Positions 44,564-52,838 of a stretch of 64,000 nucleotides of DNA are shown here, piece by piece; the first letter of the stretch is position 1, and each line of letters starts with the position of its first letter. The notes below the pieces were generated by a model. The model made no database searches. It saw nothing but the letters and a program-made list of their open reading frames with translations, and was not told the DNA's origin. Both the position numbers and the translations under genes were made by a program. The stretch comes from an uncultured Sphingomonas sp. (GTDB taxonomy: Bacteria > Pseudomonadota > Alphaproteobacteria > Sphingomonadales > Sphingomonadaceae): the NCBI RefSeq assembly GCF_902806265.1, contig NZ_CADCVZ010000002.1, forward strand, positions 1-64,000, read 5' to 3'.

Positions 44564-45085
44564 TTAGACCGAGACTTCCGCGCGATTGGCGCGCTGGTGG
44601 TCCTCGCCGGGATCACGCCCGAGCATCTTCAGGGCTGCCGCTACCAGCGTAGCGCCCGATTCCGACTTCCAGATGTCGGCCTTGTCGGTGTCGAAGCGCA
44701 CCAACTGAACCTCCGGATCGTCCTTGCCGTTCTTGTACCAGCTGGCGACAAAGGGGTTCCAGAGTTTGTCTACCAGGGCCCGGTCGTTGACCAGCTCAAG
44801 CGTGCCATGGATGTGAGCGAACAGGTCATGTCCCTTGGACACATAGGTGGCCACGGCGCGGTTGCCGGTGCTGATACCCTGGACCAGATGATCGGACTTG
44901 GAACCGAAGAAGTAGATGGTTCCGCCATCCTCCTTGTCGCCGGCATCGGCAGTATCGATCTGCGCCGTCCAAGGCCGCGTGCGGCTGTCCTCCACGCCTT
45001 GCAGGCCGATCATCATGAACGGGGAGGAGGCGAGCTCCTTCCAGAACATCTGCTTCAGTTCCTGGTCGCGATTGGCGTCCGCCAT
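44564..45085 (-). CDS. Pyridoxamine 5'-phosphate oxidase-fold general stress protein
   Basis: 173 residues from ATG 45085 (GGAGA site 5 bases upstream; an earlier ATG lies at 45097). The split-barrel flavin fold is shown by ASSPFMMIGLQG, TIYFFGSKSDHLVQG, RAVATYVSKGHDLFAHIHGTLELV, and WNPFVASWYKNGKDDPEVQLVRFD. This matches the general stress protein 26 family that binds FMN or F420. A perfect EcfG promoter stands 33 bp upstream, fitting a stress role. Confidence 0.9.
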   Translation of the reverse strand: MADANRDQELKQMFWKELASSPFMMIGLQGVEDSRTRPWTAQIDTADAGDKEDGGTIYFFGSKSDHLVQGISTGNRAVATYVSKGHDLFAHIHGTLELVNDRALVDKLWNPFVASWYKNGKDDPEVQLVRFDTDKADIWKSESGATLVAAALKMLGRDPGEDHQRANRAEVSV

Positions 45086-45117
45086 CACCGTCTCCATCCA
45101 ATAGGGTTTTGCAACCG

Positions 45118-45142
45118 AACGGCGCAGCGGAGCGGCGGTTCC
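45118..45142 (-). promoter_or_regulatory. EcfG-type promoter of PPOX-fold stress gene
   Basis: Minus strand GGAAC (45142-45138), 16 bases, CGTT (45121-45118): an exact consensus match. Predicted start of transcription is about 25 bases before the ATG at 45085. Confidence 0.75.
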
Positions 45143-45156
45143 GTCCTATTCATCAC

Positions 45157-45807
45157 TCAAGCAGGGAGCTGTTCCCCGATGGGCTCGAAGTTATTTGTGC
45201 CCTCGCTCAGCAGCAGAAGCTCGCCGCGAGCGATGGAGAAATGACAACCGACGATTGCGAGTTCTCCGGCATCCTCCCGCGCACGCACGAAGGGGAAAGT
45301 CCGCAAGTTGAGCAAGCTCCCGCGAATGGCGTCCTCCTCCAGTCGGCGGGCAGCCTCTGCACCTGTGCCATGCGCCGCGGCAATGTCTCCTGCCCGCTGC
45401 TCGATCTGAGACATCCACCGAGCCACGAAGCCTCCCTCGCCGGCCGCCGCCCCATCGAAGCAACCGGTCAGCGCCGCAGCAATGCCGCCGCAGCTTTCAT
45501 GCCCCATGACAATGATTTCGGGCACCTTGAGCTGGGTCACGGCGAACTCAAGCGCGGCCGAAACTCCGTGGCGGCCGCCGTCGGGTTCGAACGGCGGAAC
45601 CAGGTTGGCGACGTTGCGGACCACAAAAATCTCGCCTGGATCCGTGTCAAAGATGGTGGCGGGGTCCGCTCGGCTGTCGCAACAGGCGATCACGACCGCC
45701 CGCGGAGTTTGCCCCTCGGCCAGCTTGCGCCAGCGGTGTTTTTCGGCCTCGTACCGGTTCGTTCGGAAGCGTTCGTAGCCGGCCAACAGATTGCCGAAAC
45801 CCTTCAT
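45157..45807 (-). CDS. Beta-class carbonic anhydrase
   Basis: 216 residues. Reversible hydration of CO2. Zinc ligands Cys42, His103 and Cys106 with catalytic Asp44-Arg46 in CCDSRADP and GHESCGG, the beta-class layout. Cytosolic; supplies bicarbonate for carboxylases such as carbamoyl-phosphate synthase. A minus-strand gene ahead of the PPOX gene; 15 bp separate its stop from that gene's promoter. Confidence 0.96.
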   Translation of the reverse strand: MKGFGNLLAGYERFRTNRYEAEKHRWRKLAEGQTPRAVVIACCDSRADPATIFDTDPGEIFVVRNVANLVPPFEPDGGRHGVSAALEFAVTQLKVPEIIVMGHESCGGIAAALTGCFDGAAAGEGGFVARWMSQIEQRAGDIAAAHGTGAEAARRLEEDAIRGSLLNLRTFPFVRAREDAGELAIVGCHFSIARGELLLLSEGTNNFEPIGEQLPA

Positions 45808-45929
45808 GGACCTCTCCCTTGTTCTGCCGAACGACTAGGAGGAGCCTTCCGGAGTGACAAGGCGTTCGGGTCAAGTGTCGCTTTGCGGCCACGTTTCGGC
45901 GTAGCGAGCAGTAGGTACGCTCCGGAGCC

Positions 45930-45955
45930 GGAACGAAAGCGACAGCTCTGCGGTT
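45930..45955 (+). promoter_or_regulatory. Candidate EcfG-type promoter of lipoprotein gene
   Basis: GGAAC (45930-45934), 16 bases, CGGTT (45951-45955), i.e. GGAAC-N17-GGTT. Forty bases before the ATG at 45995. Confidence 0.5.
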
Positions 45956-45994
45956 GAGTTAGCCGGTGGGTGGGTGAGTTTTGGAGTGCAAATC

Positions 45995-46327
45995 ATGAAA
46001 CATGCGATGCTGACTGCGGCGCTGGCGGGCGGACTGGCCCTGAGCGGCTGCGCGACCAACCCTTATGGCTCGGGCGATCCGTACGCCAACAATTCCAGGA
46101 CGAGCCGCGCGGCGACCGGCGGCGTGCTCGGCGCGGCCACTGGTGCAGCGATCGGTGCGATCGTTCCAGGCGTGTCGGCGGTTGAAGGCGCCGTTGCGGG
46201 CGGCATCGCCGGTGCGGTCCTCGGCGCCGTGGTCAACGGGCGGCAGTATTACCGCGATACGCGCGGCGCCTGCTACTACGTCGACCAGTACGGGCGTCCG
46301 ATCTACGACTACAACACGCGCTGCTAG
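45995..46327 (+). CDS. Glycine-zipper lipoprotein
   Basis: 110 residues. Signal peptide with lipobox LSGC (Cys at about residue 20), then a glycine-zipper stretch (AATGGVLGAATGAAIGAIVPG and AVAGGIAGAVLGAVV) and a Tyr/Arg/Asn-rich tail with a cysteine pair (GACYYVDQYG..., ending NTRC). Likely an outer-membrane lipoprotein of the YMGG/Gly-zipper type. Ribosome site GGAG lies 8 bases before the ATG. Confidence 0.88.
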   Translation: MKHAMLTAALAGGLALSGCATNPYGSGDPYANNSRTSRAATGGVLGAATGAAIGAIVPGVSAVEGAVAGGIAGAVLGAVVNGRQYYRDTRGACYYVDQYGRPIYDYNTRC

Positions 46328-46379
46328 CTGAACGACGGGGGCGGGGCCGTGCGCTCCGCCCACGTCCCACAAGCGCGGG

Positions 46380-47330
46380 GTGGCGCGGCAGGACTTCAAT
46401 CGCTATCTGGCGGCGATGCTGACCACCGCCGCCCCCAAGCCGCGCAAACCGGACTGGATCCGGGTCAAGGCCCCGACCAGCCACGGCTATGCCGAGACGC
46501 GGCGGCTGATGCGCTCGCTGAACCTTGCCACCGTGTGCGAGGAGGCGGCCTGCCCGAACATCGGCGAATGCTGGACCAAAAAGCACGCCACCGTGATGAT
46601 CCTGGGCGATACTTGCACCCGGGCCTGCGCCTTCTGCAACGTCAAGACCGGCATGCCGCGGGCAGTGGACCCGCTCGAGCCCGAGCATGTCGCCACGGCC
46701 GCGGCGGAGCTGGGCCTGGAGCACATCGTGGTGACCAGTGTCGACCGCGACGATCTCCCCGATGGCGGTGCGTCGCAGTTCGTCAAGGTGATCGACGCGC
46801 TGCGGCGGAACACGCCAAGCACCACTATCGAGATCCTGACGCCCGACTTCCGTAACAAGTCTGAGGCGGCGGTGGAGGCGATCGTCGCGGCTGGGCCGGA
46901 CGTCTACAACCACAATCTGGAGACGGTGCCCCGGCTGTACCCGACCATTCGGCCGGGCGCGCGCTACTATGCTTCCCTGCGGCTCCTGGAGAACGTCAAG
47001 CGCCATGCGCCGCACATCTTCACCAAGTCTGGCGTGATGGTCGGCCTGGGCGAGCAGCGGCTGGAAGTGCATCAGGTGATGGACGACATGCGCTCGGCCG
47101 GGATCGATTTCCTGACCATGGGCCAGTATCTCCAGCCTACGCCGAAGCACGCTACCGTGGAGGAGTTCGTCACGCCCGACGCGTTCAAGGCCTACGCCGC
47201 GATCGCCCGAGCCAAGGGCTTTCTGCTGGTCGCCGCTTCGCCGCTGACCCGGTCGAGCTACCACGCGGGGGACGACTTCAAGAAGATGCAGGCGAACCGG
47301 GCGGAGCAGTTGGCGCGGGCAGGGCGTTAA
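46380..47330 (+). CDS. lipA: Lipoyl synthase
   Basis: 316 residues. Radical-SAM enzyme inserting sulfur into octanoyl-lysine. Two iron-sulfur clusters: auxiliary CxxxxCxxxxxC ([12 protein letters not shown]) and radical-SAM CxxxCxxC (CTRACAFC). C-terminal RSSYHAGD is the lipoyl-synthase ending. GTG start. Provides lipoate for pyruvate and 2-oxoglutarate dehydrogenase and glycine cleavage. Precedes a COQ10-like gene as in many Alphaproteobacteria. Confidence 0.98.
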   Translation: MARQDFNRYLAAMLTTAAPKPRKPDWIRVKAPTSHGYAETRRLMRSLNLATVCEEAACPNIGECWTKKHATVMILGDTCTRACAFCNVKTGMPRAVDPLEPEHVATAAAELGLEHIVVTSVDRDDLPDGGASQFVKVIDALRRNTPSTTIEILTPDFRNKSEAAVEAIVAAGPDVYNHNLETVPRLYPTIRPGARYYASLRLLENVKRHAPHIFTKSGVMVGLGEQRLEVHQVMDDMRSAGIDFLTMGQYLQPTPKHATVEEFVTPDAFKAYAAIARAKGFLLVAASPLTRSSYHAGDDFKKMQANRAEQLARAGR

Positions 47331-47338
47331 GCCGGGCG

Positions 47339-47800
47339 ATGCCCCGTCATAGCGAGACCAAGCATCTACCTTACTCTCCCGAGCAGCTGTTCGAGCTGGT
47401 CGCGGACGTGCGTCGCTACCACGAGTTCCTGCCGTGGGTCACCGCCGTGCGCGTGCGGTCATCTTCCGAAACCGAACTGCTCGCGGACCTGATCGTGGGC
47501 TTCGGCGCGTTCAAGGAGCGCTTCACCAGCCGCGTCCAGAAGGAACGGCCAAGCCGCATCTTGGTCGACTACGTCGAAGGTCCGCTTAAATACCTCAAGA
47601 ACGAATGGCGGTTCGAACCTGCGGCCGATGGCGGCACGGAAGTCCATTTCTCCGTCGACTTCGCCTTCCGCTCGCGGATCTTCGAGACCCTAGCCGGGGC
47701 GATGTTCGACCGGGCTCTGCGCAAGATGACCGGCGCCTTTGAAGCGCGCGCAGCCGCGCTCTACGGCTCCAGCAGTTCCAAGGCGCAAAGCGCAGCCTGA
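47339..47800 (+). CDS. COQ10/RatA-type START-domain protein
   Basis: 153 residues, START-like fold: MPRHSETKHLPYSPEQLFELVADVRRYHEFLPWVTAVRV ... FKERFTSRVQKERPSRILVDYVEGPLKYLKNEWRF ... VHFSVDFAFRSRIFETLAGAMFDRALRKM. In Alphaproteobacteria these bind ubiquinone and aid its transfer. The name 'RatA toxin' is used for a related E. coli protein, but no antitoxin gene lies here. Its 3' end overlaps cinA tail to tail by 40 bp. Confidence 0.9.
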   Translation: MPRHSETKHLPYSPEQLFELVADVRRYHEFLPWVTAVRVRSSSETELLADLIVGFGAFKERFTSRVQKERPSRILVDYVEGPLKYLKNEWRFEPAADGGTEVHFSVDFAFRSRIFETLAGAMFDRALRKMTGAFEARAAALYGSSSSKAQSAA

Positions 47801-48267
47801 AGCCGGATACCGGCGCGGCCATCGACCTCGTCGAACAGCTTGCTGTCGGCGAACACCCGGTCCGGATCCTCGCCGCGCTCCGCCCGGGCGAAGACCACCG
47901 TACCGACGGGCTTGGTTGGAGAGCCTCCATCCGGCCCCGCAATCCCGGTGATCGCTACCGCCACATCCGCATCCGACGCCTTCAGCGCGCCCTGAGCCAT
48001 TGCCCAGGCAGTGGCCACGCTGACCGCACCGAAGGTTTCGACCACATCGGAACTGACCTTCAACACCTGCTGCTTGGCGGCATTAGAGTAGGTCACGTAG
48101 CCGGCCTCGAACACGTCGGAAGATCCGGGGATCTCGGTCAACGCAGCGCTGACCAGGCCGCCGGTGCAACTCTCCGCCACCGCGATGCGCCGGCCCGCGG
48201 CGCGGTTCTTGTTGATCACCTCGCGTGCCTTGTCGACGAGCTTTGCCGGCAGCAGCGCTTCCATCAT
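47761..48267 (-). CDS. CinA-like C-terminal NMN amidase (PncC type)
   Basis: 168 residues: the amidohydrolase domain without the N-terminal MoCF domain of full-length CinA. Seen: AVAESCTGGLVSAALTEIPGSSDVFEAGYVTYSNAAK, AVSVATAWAMAQGAL and AITGIAGPDGGSPTKPVGTVVFA. Recycles nicotinamide mononucleotide. The ATG at 48267 overlaps the ispDF stop. Its 3' end overlaps the convergent COQ10 gene by 40 bp. Confidence 0.92.
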   Translation of the reverse strand: MMEALLPAKLVDKAREVINKNRAAGRRIAVAESCTGGLVSAALTEIPGSSDVFEAGYVTYSNAAKQQVLKVSSDVVETFGAVSVATAWAMAQGALKASDADVAVAITGIAGPDGGSPTKPVGTVVFARAERGEDPDRVFADSKLFDEVDGRAGIRLQAALCALELLEP

Positions 48268-49403
48268 CCGACCTCCATGCGGATCGAGGCGGCCGCCTGC
48301 GCCGCAATGCCTTCGCTCCGCCCGGTGAAACCCAACCGCTCGGTCGTGGTTGCCTTGATGCTGACCTGCGTCGGGCGCAGCTCCAGTATTTCCGCAACCC
48401 GTTGCTGCATGGCGGCGCGGTGCGGACCGACCTTGGGCGCTTCGCAGATGACCGTACAATCGACATGGTCGATGATGCCGCCGCGAGCCCGGATGAGCTT
48501 GGCCGCATGCGCCAGGAAGAGGTGGGAAGCCGCACCTTTCCACTGCGGGTCGGAAGGTGGGAAATGCTGGCCGATGTCGCCCAGCGCCGCCGCCCCGAGC
48601 AGCGCGTCGGTGATGGCATGGAGCACCACATCGGCGTCGCTGTGGCCAGCCAGGCCTTCAGGATGGTCGATTCGGATGCCGCCCATGACGATCGGGCCGG
48701 AGCCTGCAAAGCCGTGCACATCGAAGCCCATTCCCGTGCGGCTGACAAGGCGGGCGCTCAGCATGGCCTCGGCCTTCTCCCAATCTCCTGCCGAAGTAAG
48801 CTTATGCAGCATCTCATCTCCCGGAACCGTGGCGACCTTCAGCCCGGCGTTCTGCATGACGGTGGACTCATCCGTGTTCCGCGAAGTGCCTGCTTTCGCC
48901 ATCGCAAACAGCAGGTCATCCACGTCGAATGCCTGCGGGGTCTGCACCCGCAGCAACTGGGTCCGATCGACGGTGCCGCGCAGCTCCCGATCACCTTTGG
49001 CCAGCGTATCCGCGACGGGCAGAACGGGGACCGCGCCATCGGCGCCTGCAAGGGCGTCGAGCAAGCGGTCGACCACGTCCGCTGGGCAGAAGGGCCGGGC
49101 GGCATCGTGGACCAGGACCACGCCCGAACCGACCGCGGCAAGACCCGCTCGCACGCTGTCGGCCCGTTGTTCGCCGCCAGAAATGAGTTCGCCTATGTCC
49201 AGCCCATCCAACGCAGCCCCAGCGAGTTGCTCCTGACCCGCTCCAATGACCACCCGCACCGCATCAACCCGGGGGTGACCGATCAGGGCCTCGACCGAGC
49301 GCCGCAGCACCGACTTGCCGCCGAGCGGCCGATATTGCTTGGGCACATCTCCGCCAAGGCGCTCTCCCTTGCCGGCGGCGACGATCAGGGCGGTGACGGG
49401 CAT
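48264..49403 (-). CDS. ispDF: Bifunctional IspD/IspF isoprenoid synthesis enzyme
   Basis: 379 residues: N-terminal IspD (MEP cytidylyltransferase; ALIVAAGKGERLGGDVPKQY, VHDAARPF) and C-terminal IspF (MECDP synthase; GMGFDVHGF..., GHSDADVVLHAITDALLGAAALGDIGQHFPP) in one chain, as usual in Alphaproteobacteria. They perform steps 3 and 5 of the MEP pathway. It reads divergently from dusB, whose ATG is 50 bp away. Confidence 0.97.
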   Translation of the reverse strand: MPVTALIVAAGKGERLGGDVPKQYRPLGGKSVLRRSVEALIGHPRVDAVRVVIGAGQEQLAGAALDGLDIGELISGGEQRADSVRAGLAAVGSGVVLVHDAARPFCPADVVDRLLDALAGADGAVPVLPVADTLAKGDRELRGTVDRTQLLRVQTPQAFDVDDLLFAMAKAGTSRNTDESTVMQNAGLKVATVPGDEMLHKLTSAGDWEKAEAMLSARLVSRTGMGFDVHGFAGSGPIVMGGIRIDHPEGLAGHSDADVVLHAITDALLGAAALGDIGQHFPPSDPQWKGAASHLFLAHAAKLIRARGGIIDHVDCTVICEAPKVGPHRAAMQQRVAEILELRPTQVSIKATTTERLGFTGRSEGIAAQAAASIRMEVG

Positions 49404-49453
49404 GGCCGTGCCTTGCCCGCTGCCTGCCGCTCCTGTAAAGGCGCGCGGCTCCC

Positions 49454-50449
49454 ATGACGTCCTTAAAGCCCATCACCGTTGGTCCGGTCCGCATCGACGC
49501 GCCCGTCATCTTGGCGCCGATGACGGGCGTCACCGACCTGCCGTTTCGCAAAATCGTGAAGCGCTTCGGGGCCGGGCTGACCGTCAGTGAAATGATCGCC
49601 AGCCAGGCGATGATTCGGGAAACGCGGCAAAGCCTGCAGAAGGCGGCGTGGGACCCTGCGGAGGAGCCGGTGTCGCTGCAGCTCGCGGGCTGTGCGCCGG
49701 CTGAGATGGCCGAAGCGGCCAAGCTCAACGAGGGACGCGGCGCCGCGATCATCGACATCAACATGGGCTGTCCGGTCAAGAAGGTCGTAAACGGCGATGC
49801 CGGCTCGGCCCTGATGCGCGACCTGCCCCTGGCCGCCTCCATTATCGCGGCGACGGTCAAGGCGGTGTCTGTACCGGTGACGGTAAAGATGCGCATGGGC
49901 TGGTGTCATGAAAGCCTCAACGCGCCCGAACTCGCGCGTATCGCCGAGGACCTGGGCGCGCGGATGATCACCGTGCACGGCCGCACCCGCAATCAGATGT
50001 ACAAGGGTAGCGCCGACTGGAGCTTCGTCCGGCGGGTAAAGGAGGCGGTCTCGCTGCCGGTGATCGTCAACGGCGACATCTGCTCGGTGAGCGACGCGCG
50101 CGAGGCCCTGCGGCAGTCGGCCGCGGATGGCGTCATGGTCGGGCGGGGCGCTTACGGCCGGCCGTGGCTGCTGGGGCAGGTGATGGCCGACCTGGCAGGG
50201 GAGGAGCGGCGCGACCCGAGCATGGACGAGCAACTCGCCATGATCCTCGAGCAATATGACGTCATGCAGTCGCTGTACGGCCGTCAGACCGGCGTGAACC
50301 TCGCCCGCAAGCATATCGGCTGGTACACCAAGGGGCTGCCCGGATCGGCCGAGTTCCGCAACAAGGTGAATGTGCAGGACGACCCGGCGGTGGTGGTCGC
50401 GATGCTGAAGGACTTCTACGCGCCCTGGCTGGCACGCCGGGCTGCCTGA
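49454..50449 (+). CDS. dusB: tRNA-dihydrouridine synthase DusB
   Basis: 331 residues. FMN-dependent reduction of uridine in the tRNA D-loop. TIM barrel motifs: ILAPMTGVTDLPFRKIVKRFGA, INMGCPVKKVVNGDAGSALM, the catalytic-Cys-bearing VKMRMGWCHESLNAPEL, and VHGRTRNQMYKG. The ATG at 49454 starts the conserved MTSLKPITVGPVRI. First gene of the ntrY-ntrX-hfq group. Confidence 0.96.
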   Translation: MTSLKPITVGPVRIDAPVILAPMTGVTDLPFRKIVKRFGAGLTVSEMIASQAMIRETRQSLQKAAWDPAEEPVSLQLAGCAPAEMAEAAKLNEGRGAAIIDINMGCPVKKVVNGDAGSALMRDLPLAASIIAATVKAVSVPVTVKMRMGWCHESLNAPELARIAEDLGARMITVHGRTRNQMYKGSADWSFVRRVKEAVSLPVIVNGDICSVSDAREALRQSAADGVMVGRGAYGRPWLLGQVMADLAGEERRDPSMDEQLAMILEQYDVMQSLYGRQTGVNLARKHIGWYTKGLPGSAEFRNKVNVQDDPAVVVAMLKDFYAPWLARRAA

Positions 50450-50507
50450 AAAATCTTACAAGTAGCAGCAACAACTGTGTTCTTTGTGCAACGGAGCCGT
50501 GCTAGGC

Positions 50508-52838
50508 ATGGCTTCGATGGACGCACGCACAGCCGGTTCCACGATCGCTGAGCAGCCGCCAAGCCTCCGGCGCTGGCTCGCGGCGGAACGCGCGAACGGC
50601 CGGTTCTACCGGGTAGCGGAACTGCTGACCGGCCTGGTGCTGCTCACCATGCTGGTTACCAGCTTGTCGGTGCTCCGTGGCGGCGATCCGTCGAGCCGCC
50701 TGTCCCCACCGATGATCGCACTTCTGCTGATCGCCAATCTCATCCCGGCAATCGCCCTGATGGTGCTGTTCTCCCGCCGCCTCGCGTTGCGCCGGGCCGA
50801 AGCTGGGGGGCTCGGGACCGGACGGTTGCACACACGGCTGGTGGCGCTGTTCTCCGTCATCGCCGCCGTGCCCACCGTCCTGGTGGCAATCTTCGCGTCG
50901 CTGCTGTTCCAGTCGGGCCTCGAATTCTGGTTCTCCGACAAGTCCCGCGGCATGCTGGAGAACAGCGTGCAGATCGCACGCACGATGTACGAGAACGAGG
51001 CTGAGCGGATCATGGCCCAGACGCTCGCCATGGGCGGCGACTTGTCCGGCTATCTGCGGCAATTAGCGTTGGACGATCCGCAGTTCGTCGACGCGTTCGG
51101 ACGGGTGCAGCTGCTGCAAAGGGAATTCTCGGAAGGCATCATCTTCCGCGTCAGCGACAAGGGGGAGATCCTAACCGAGGTCCTGATCAATCCCTACGCG
51201 CGGGACCTGTCGGAGGAGATCACCACCGACAAGCTGACGGCGCTGCGCTCGCAGCCTGTTGTGTCGATCACTTCGGCGGACCGGATCGGAGCTCTGACAC
51301 GCCTGGATTACGGGCCGAACACGTATGTATACGCCGCCCGCTACGATCCCGAGTTTCGTGCGCAGATCGGGCGCGGCGACGATGTCCTCGAGGATTACCG
51401 GGAGCTGGTCGCCCGATCCCGCACCAACCAACTGCGGTTCAACGCTGCGCTTCTGCTCGGGTCGCTGGTCATCGTCGGCCTCGCCATTTTCGTCGCCCTG
51501 AAGATTGCCGACCGCCTCGTCCGACCGGTCGGAGCGCTGGTCAACGCGGCGGGCAGGGTGGAGGAAGGGGACTTTTCCGCGCGGGTGCCAATCGAGCGCT
51601 CGGACGATGAGATCGGCGTGCTGGCCGCGGCGTTCAATCGGATGACCGGCCGGCTGGAGGAACAGACCGGTGCGCTGCGGGCGGCGAACACGCAGCTCGA
51701 TACAAGGCGGGCCTTCATTGAAGCCGTTCTCGGCAGCGTCACGGCAGGCGTGGTGGCGCTCGGCACCAACCGGCACGTGCTGCTGATCAACCGTTCGGCC
51801 CAGGCGCTTCTTCAACATGGCGACGAGAGCGTTGAAGGCCGGCCGCTGGACGAGATCGGTCCGGAACTCGACGAGTTCCTCCGCGGCGACAAGCGCGAGG
51901 CTGACGTGCTGGTCCGTTCCGAGCATGGCCAGCGCACTCTGGCGGTCAAGCGGGTGCGCTACTCGGACGGTACCGTGCTGACCTTCGACGACATCACCGA
52001 CCAGCTCGCCGACCAGCGTCGCGCCGCCTGGTCGGACATTGCCCAACGGATCGCCCACGAGATCAAGAACCCACTGACACCCATCTCGCTCGCGGCCGAG
52101 CGATTGCAGCGGCGGTACGGCAAGGAAATCTCCAGCGATCCCGAAACCTTTGGACGACTGACCGAAACCATCATCCGCCAGGTCGGCGACCTCCGCCGCA
52201 TGGTGGATGAATTCTCCAATTTCGCGCGCATGCCCAAGCCGGTGTTCCGCGAGGAGAACGTCCACGACATCGCGCGCACCTCCCTGTTCCTGCACGAGGT
52301 CGCGCACCCGGGAGTTGGCTTTTCCTTGGAGCCGGCGGCGGGCGACATCCGCATGGTGTGCGATCGACGCCAGCTTGCCCAGGCGCTCACAAACGTTGTG
52401 AAGAACGCGGTTGAGGCGATCGAAGCCCGGCGCAACCGCGGCGAACACAGCCTGGCCGGCGACCGTGTGAACCTGGCCATCTGCGACAGCGACACGCAGC
52501 TGGTGATCGACGTCACCGACACTGGGATCGGCCTGCCCGAGGAACGCGACCGGCTCACCGAGCCCTATATGACGACGCGGGTGCGGGGCACGGGCCTGGG
52601 CCTCGCGATCGTCAAGAAGATCGTCGAGGAGCATGGCGGCGAGATCGCCTTTCTGGATCGCTCCGGCGGGGGCACCCATGTGCGTATCGCCTTCGACAAG
52701 GCGAGACTTGCCGTGCTCGCGCAGGCGGCCGCGGCGGAGGAGGAGAGCGGGGAGGGCACCGGGGAACCCGCTTCGCAGCGTCGCACTGACGACCCGGACA
52801 ACATTGATAACGAGGAGCCGCGACGTAATGGCGCTTGA
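50508..52838 (+). CDS. ntrY: Sensor histidine kinase NtrY
   Basis: 776 residues. N-terminal membrane spans and a large periplasmic or extracytoplasmic part, a HAMP segment (VRPVGALVNAAGRVEEGDF...), PAS-like region and HisKA/HATPase domains. Phospho-accepting His517 in AQRIAHEIKNPLTPISLAAERL; N, G1 and G2 boxes NVVKNAVEAI, DTGIGLPEE and GTGLGLAIVKKI. Partners NtrX. Start uncertain: ATG 50508 fits the ACGGAG site at 50491; TTG 50484 is longer. The usual ntrB and ntrC genes are missing between dusB and ntrY. Confidence 0.95.
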   Translation: MASMDARTAGSTIAEQPPSLRRWLAAERANGRFYRVAELLTGLVLLTMLVTSLSVLRGGDPSSRLSPPMIALLLIANLIPAIALMVLFSRRLALRRAEAGGLGTGRLHTRLVALFSVIAAVPTVLVAIFASLLFQSGLEFWFSDKSRGMLENSVQIARTMYENEAERIMAQTLAMGGDLSGYLRQLALDDPQFVDAFGRVQLLQREFSEGIIFRVSDKGEILTEVLINPYARDLSEEITTDKLTALRSQPVVSITSADRIGALTRLDYGPNTYVYAARYDPEFRAQIGRGDDVLEDYRELVARSRTNQLRFNAALLLGSLVIVGLAIFVALKIADRLVRPVGALVNAAGRVEEGDFSARVPIERSDDEIGVLAAAFNRMTGRLEEQTGALRAANTQLDTRRAFIEAVLGSVTAGVVALGTNRHVLLINRSAQALLQHGDESVEGRPLDEIGPELDEFLRGDKREADVLVRSEHGQRTLAVKRVRYSDGTVLTFDDITDQLADQRRAAWSDIAQRIAHEIKNPLTPISLAAERLQRRYGKEISSDPETFGRLTETIIRQVGDLRRMVDEFSNFARMPKPVFREENVHDIARTSLFLHEVAHPGVGFSLEPAAGDIRMVCDRRQLAQALTNVVKNAVEAIEARRNRGEHSLAGDRVNLAICDSDTQLVIDVTDTGIGLPEERDRLTEPYMTTRVRGTGLGLAIVKKIVEEHGGEIAFLDRSGGGTHVRIAFDKARLAVLAQAAAAEEESGEGTGEPASQRRTDDPDNIDNEEPRRNGA

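Noticed and set aside
47339-47800. RatA toxin of a toxin-antitoxin pair
   Set aside because: No partner antitoxin gene; location after lipA and sequence fit the COQ10 ubiquinone-binding family.
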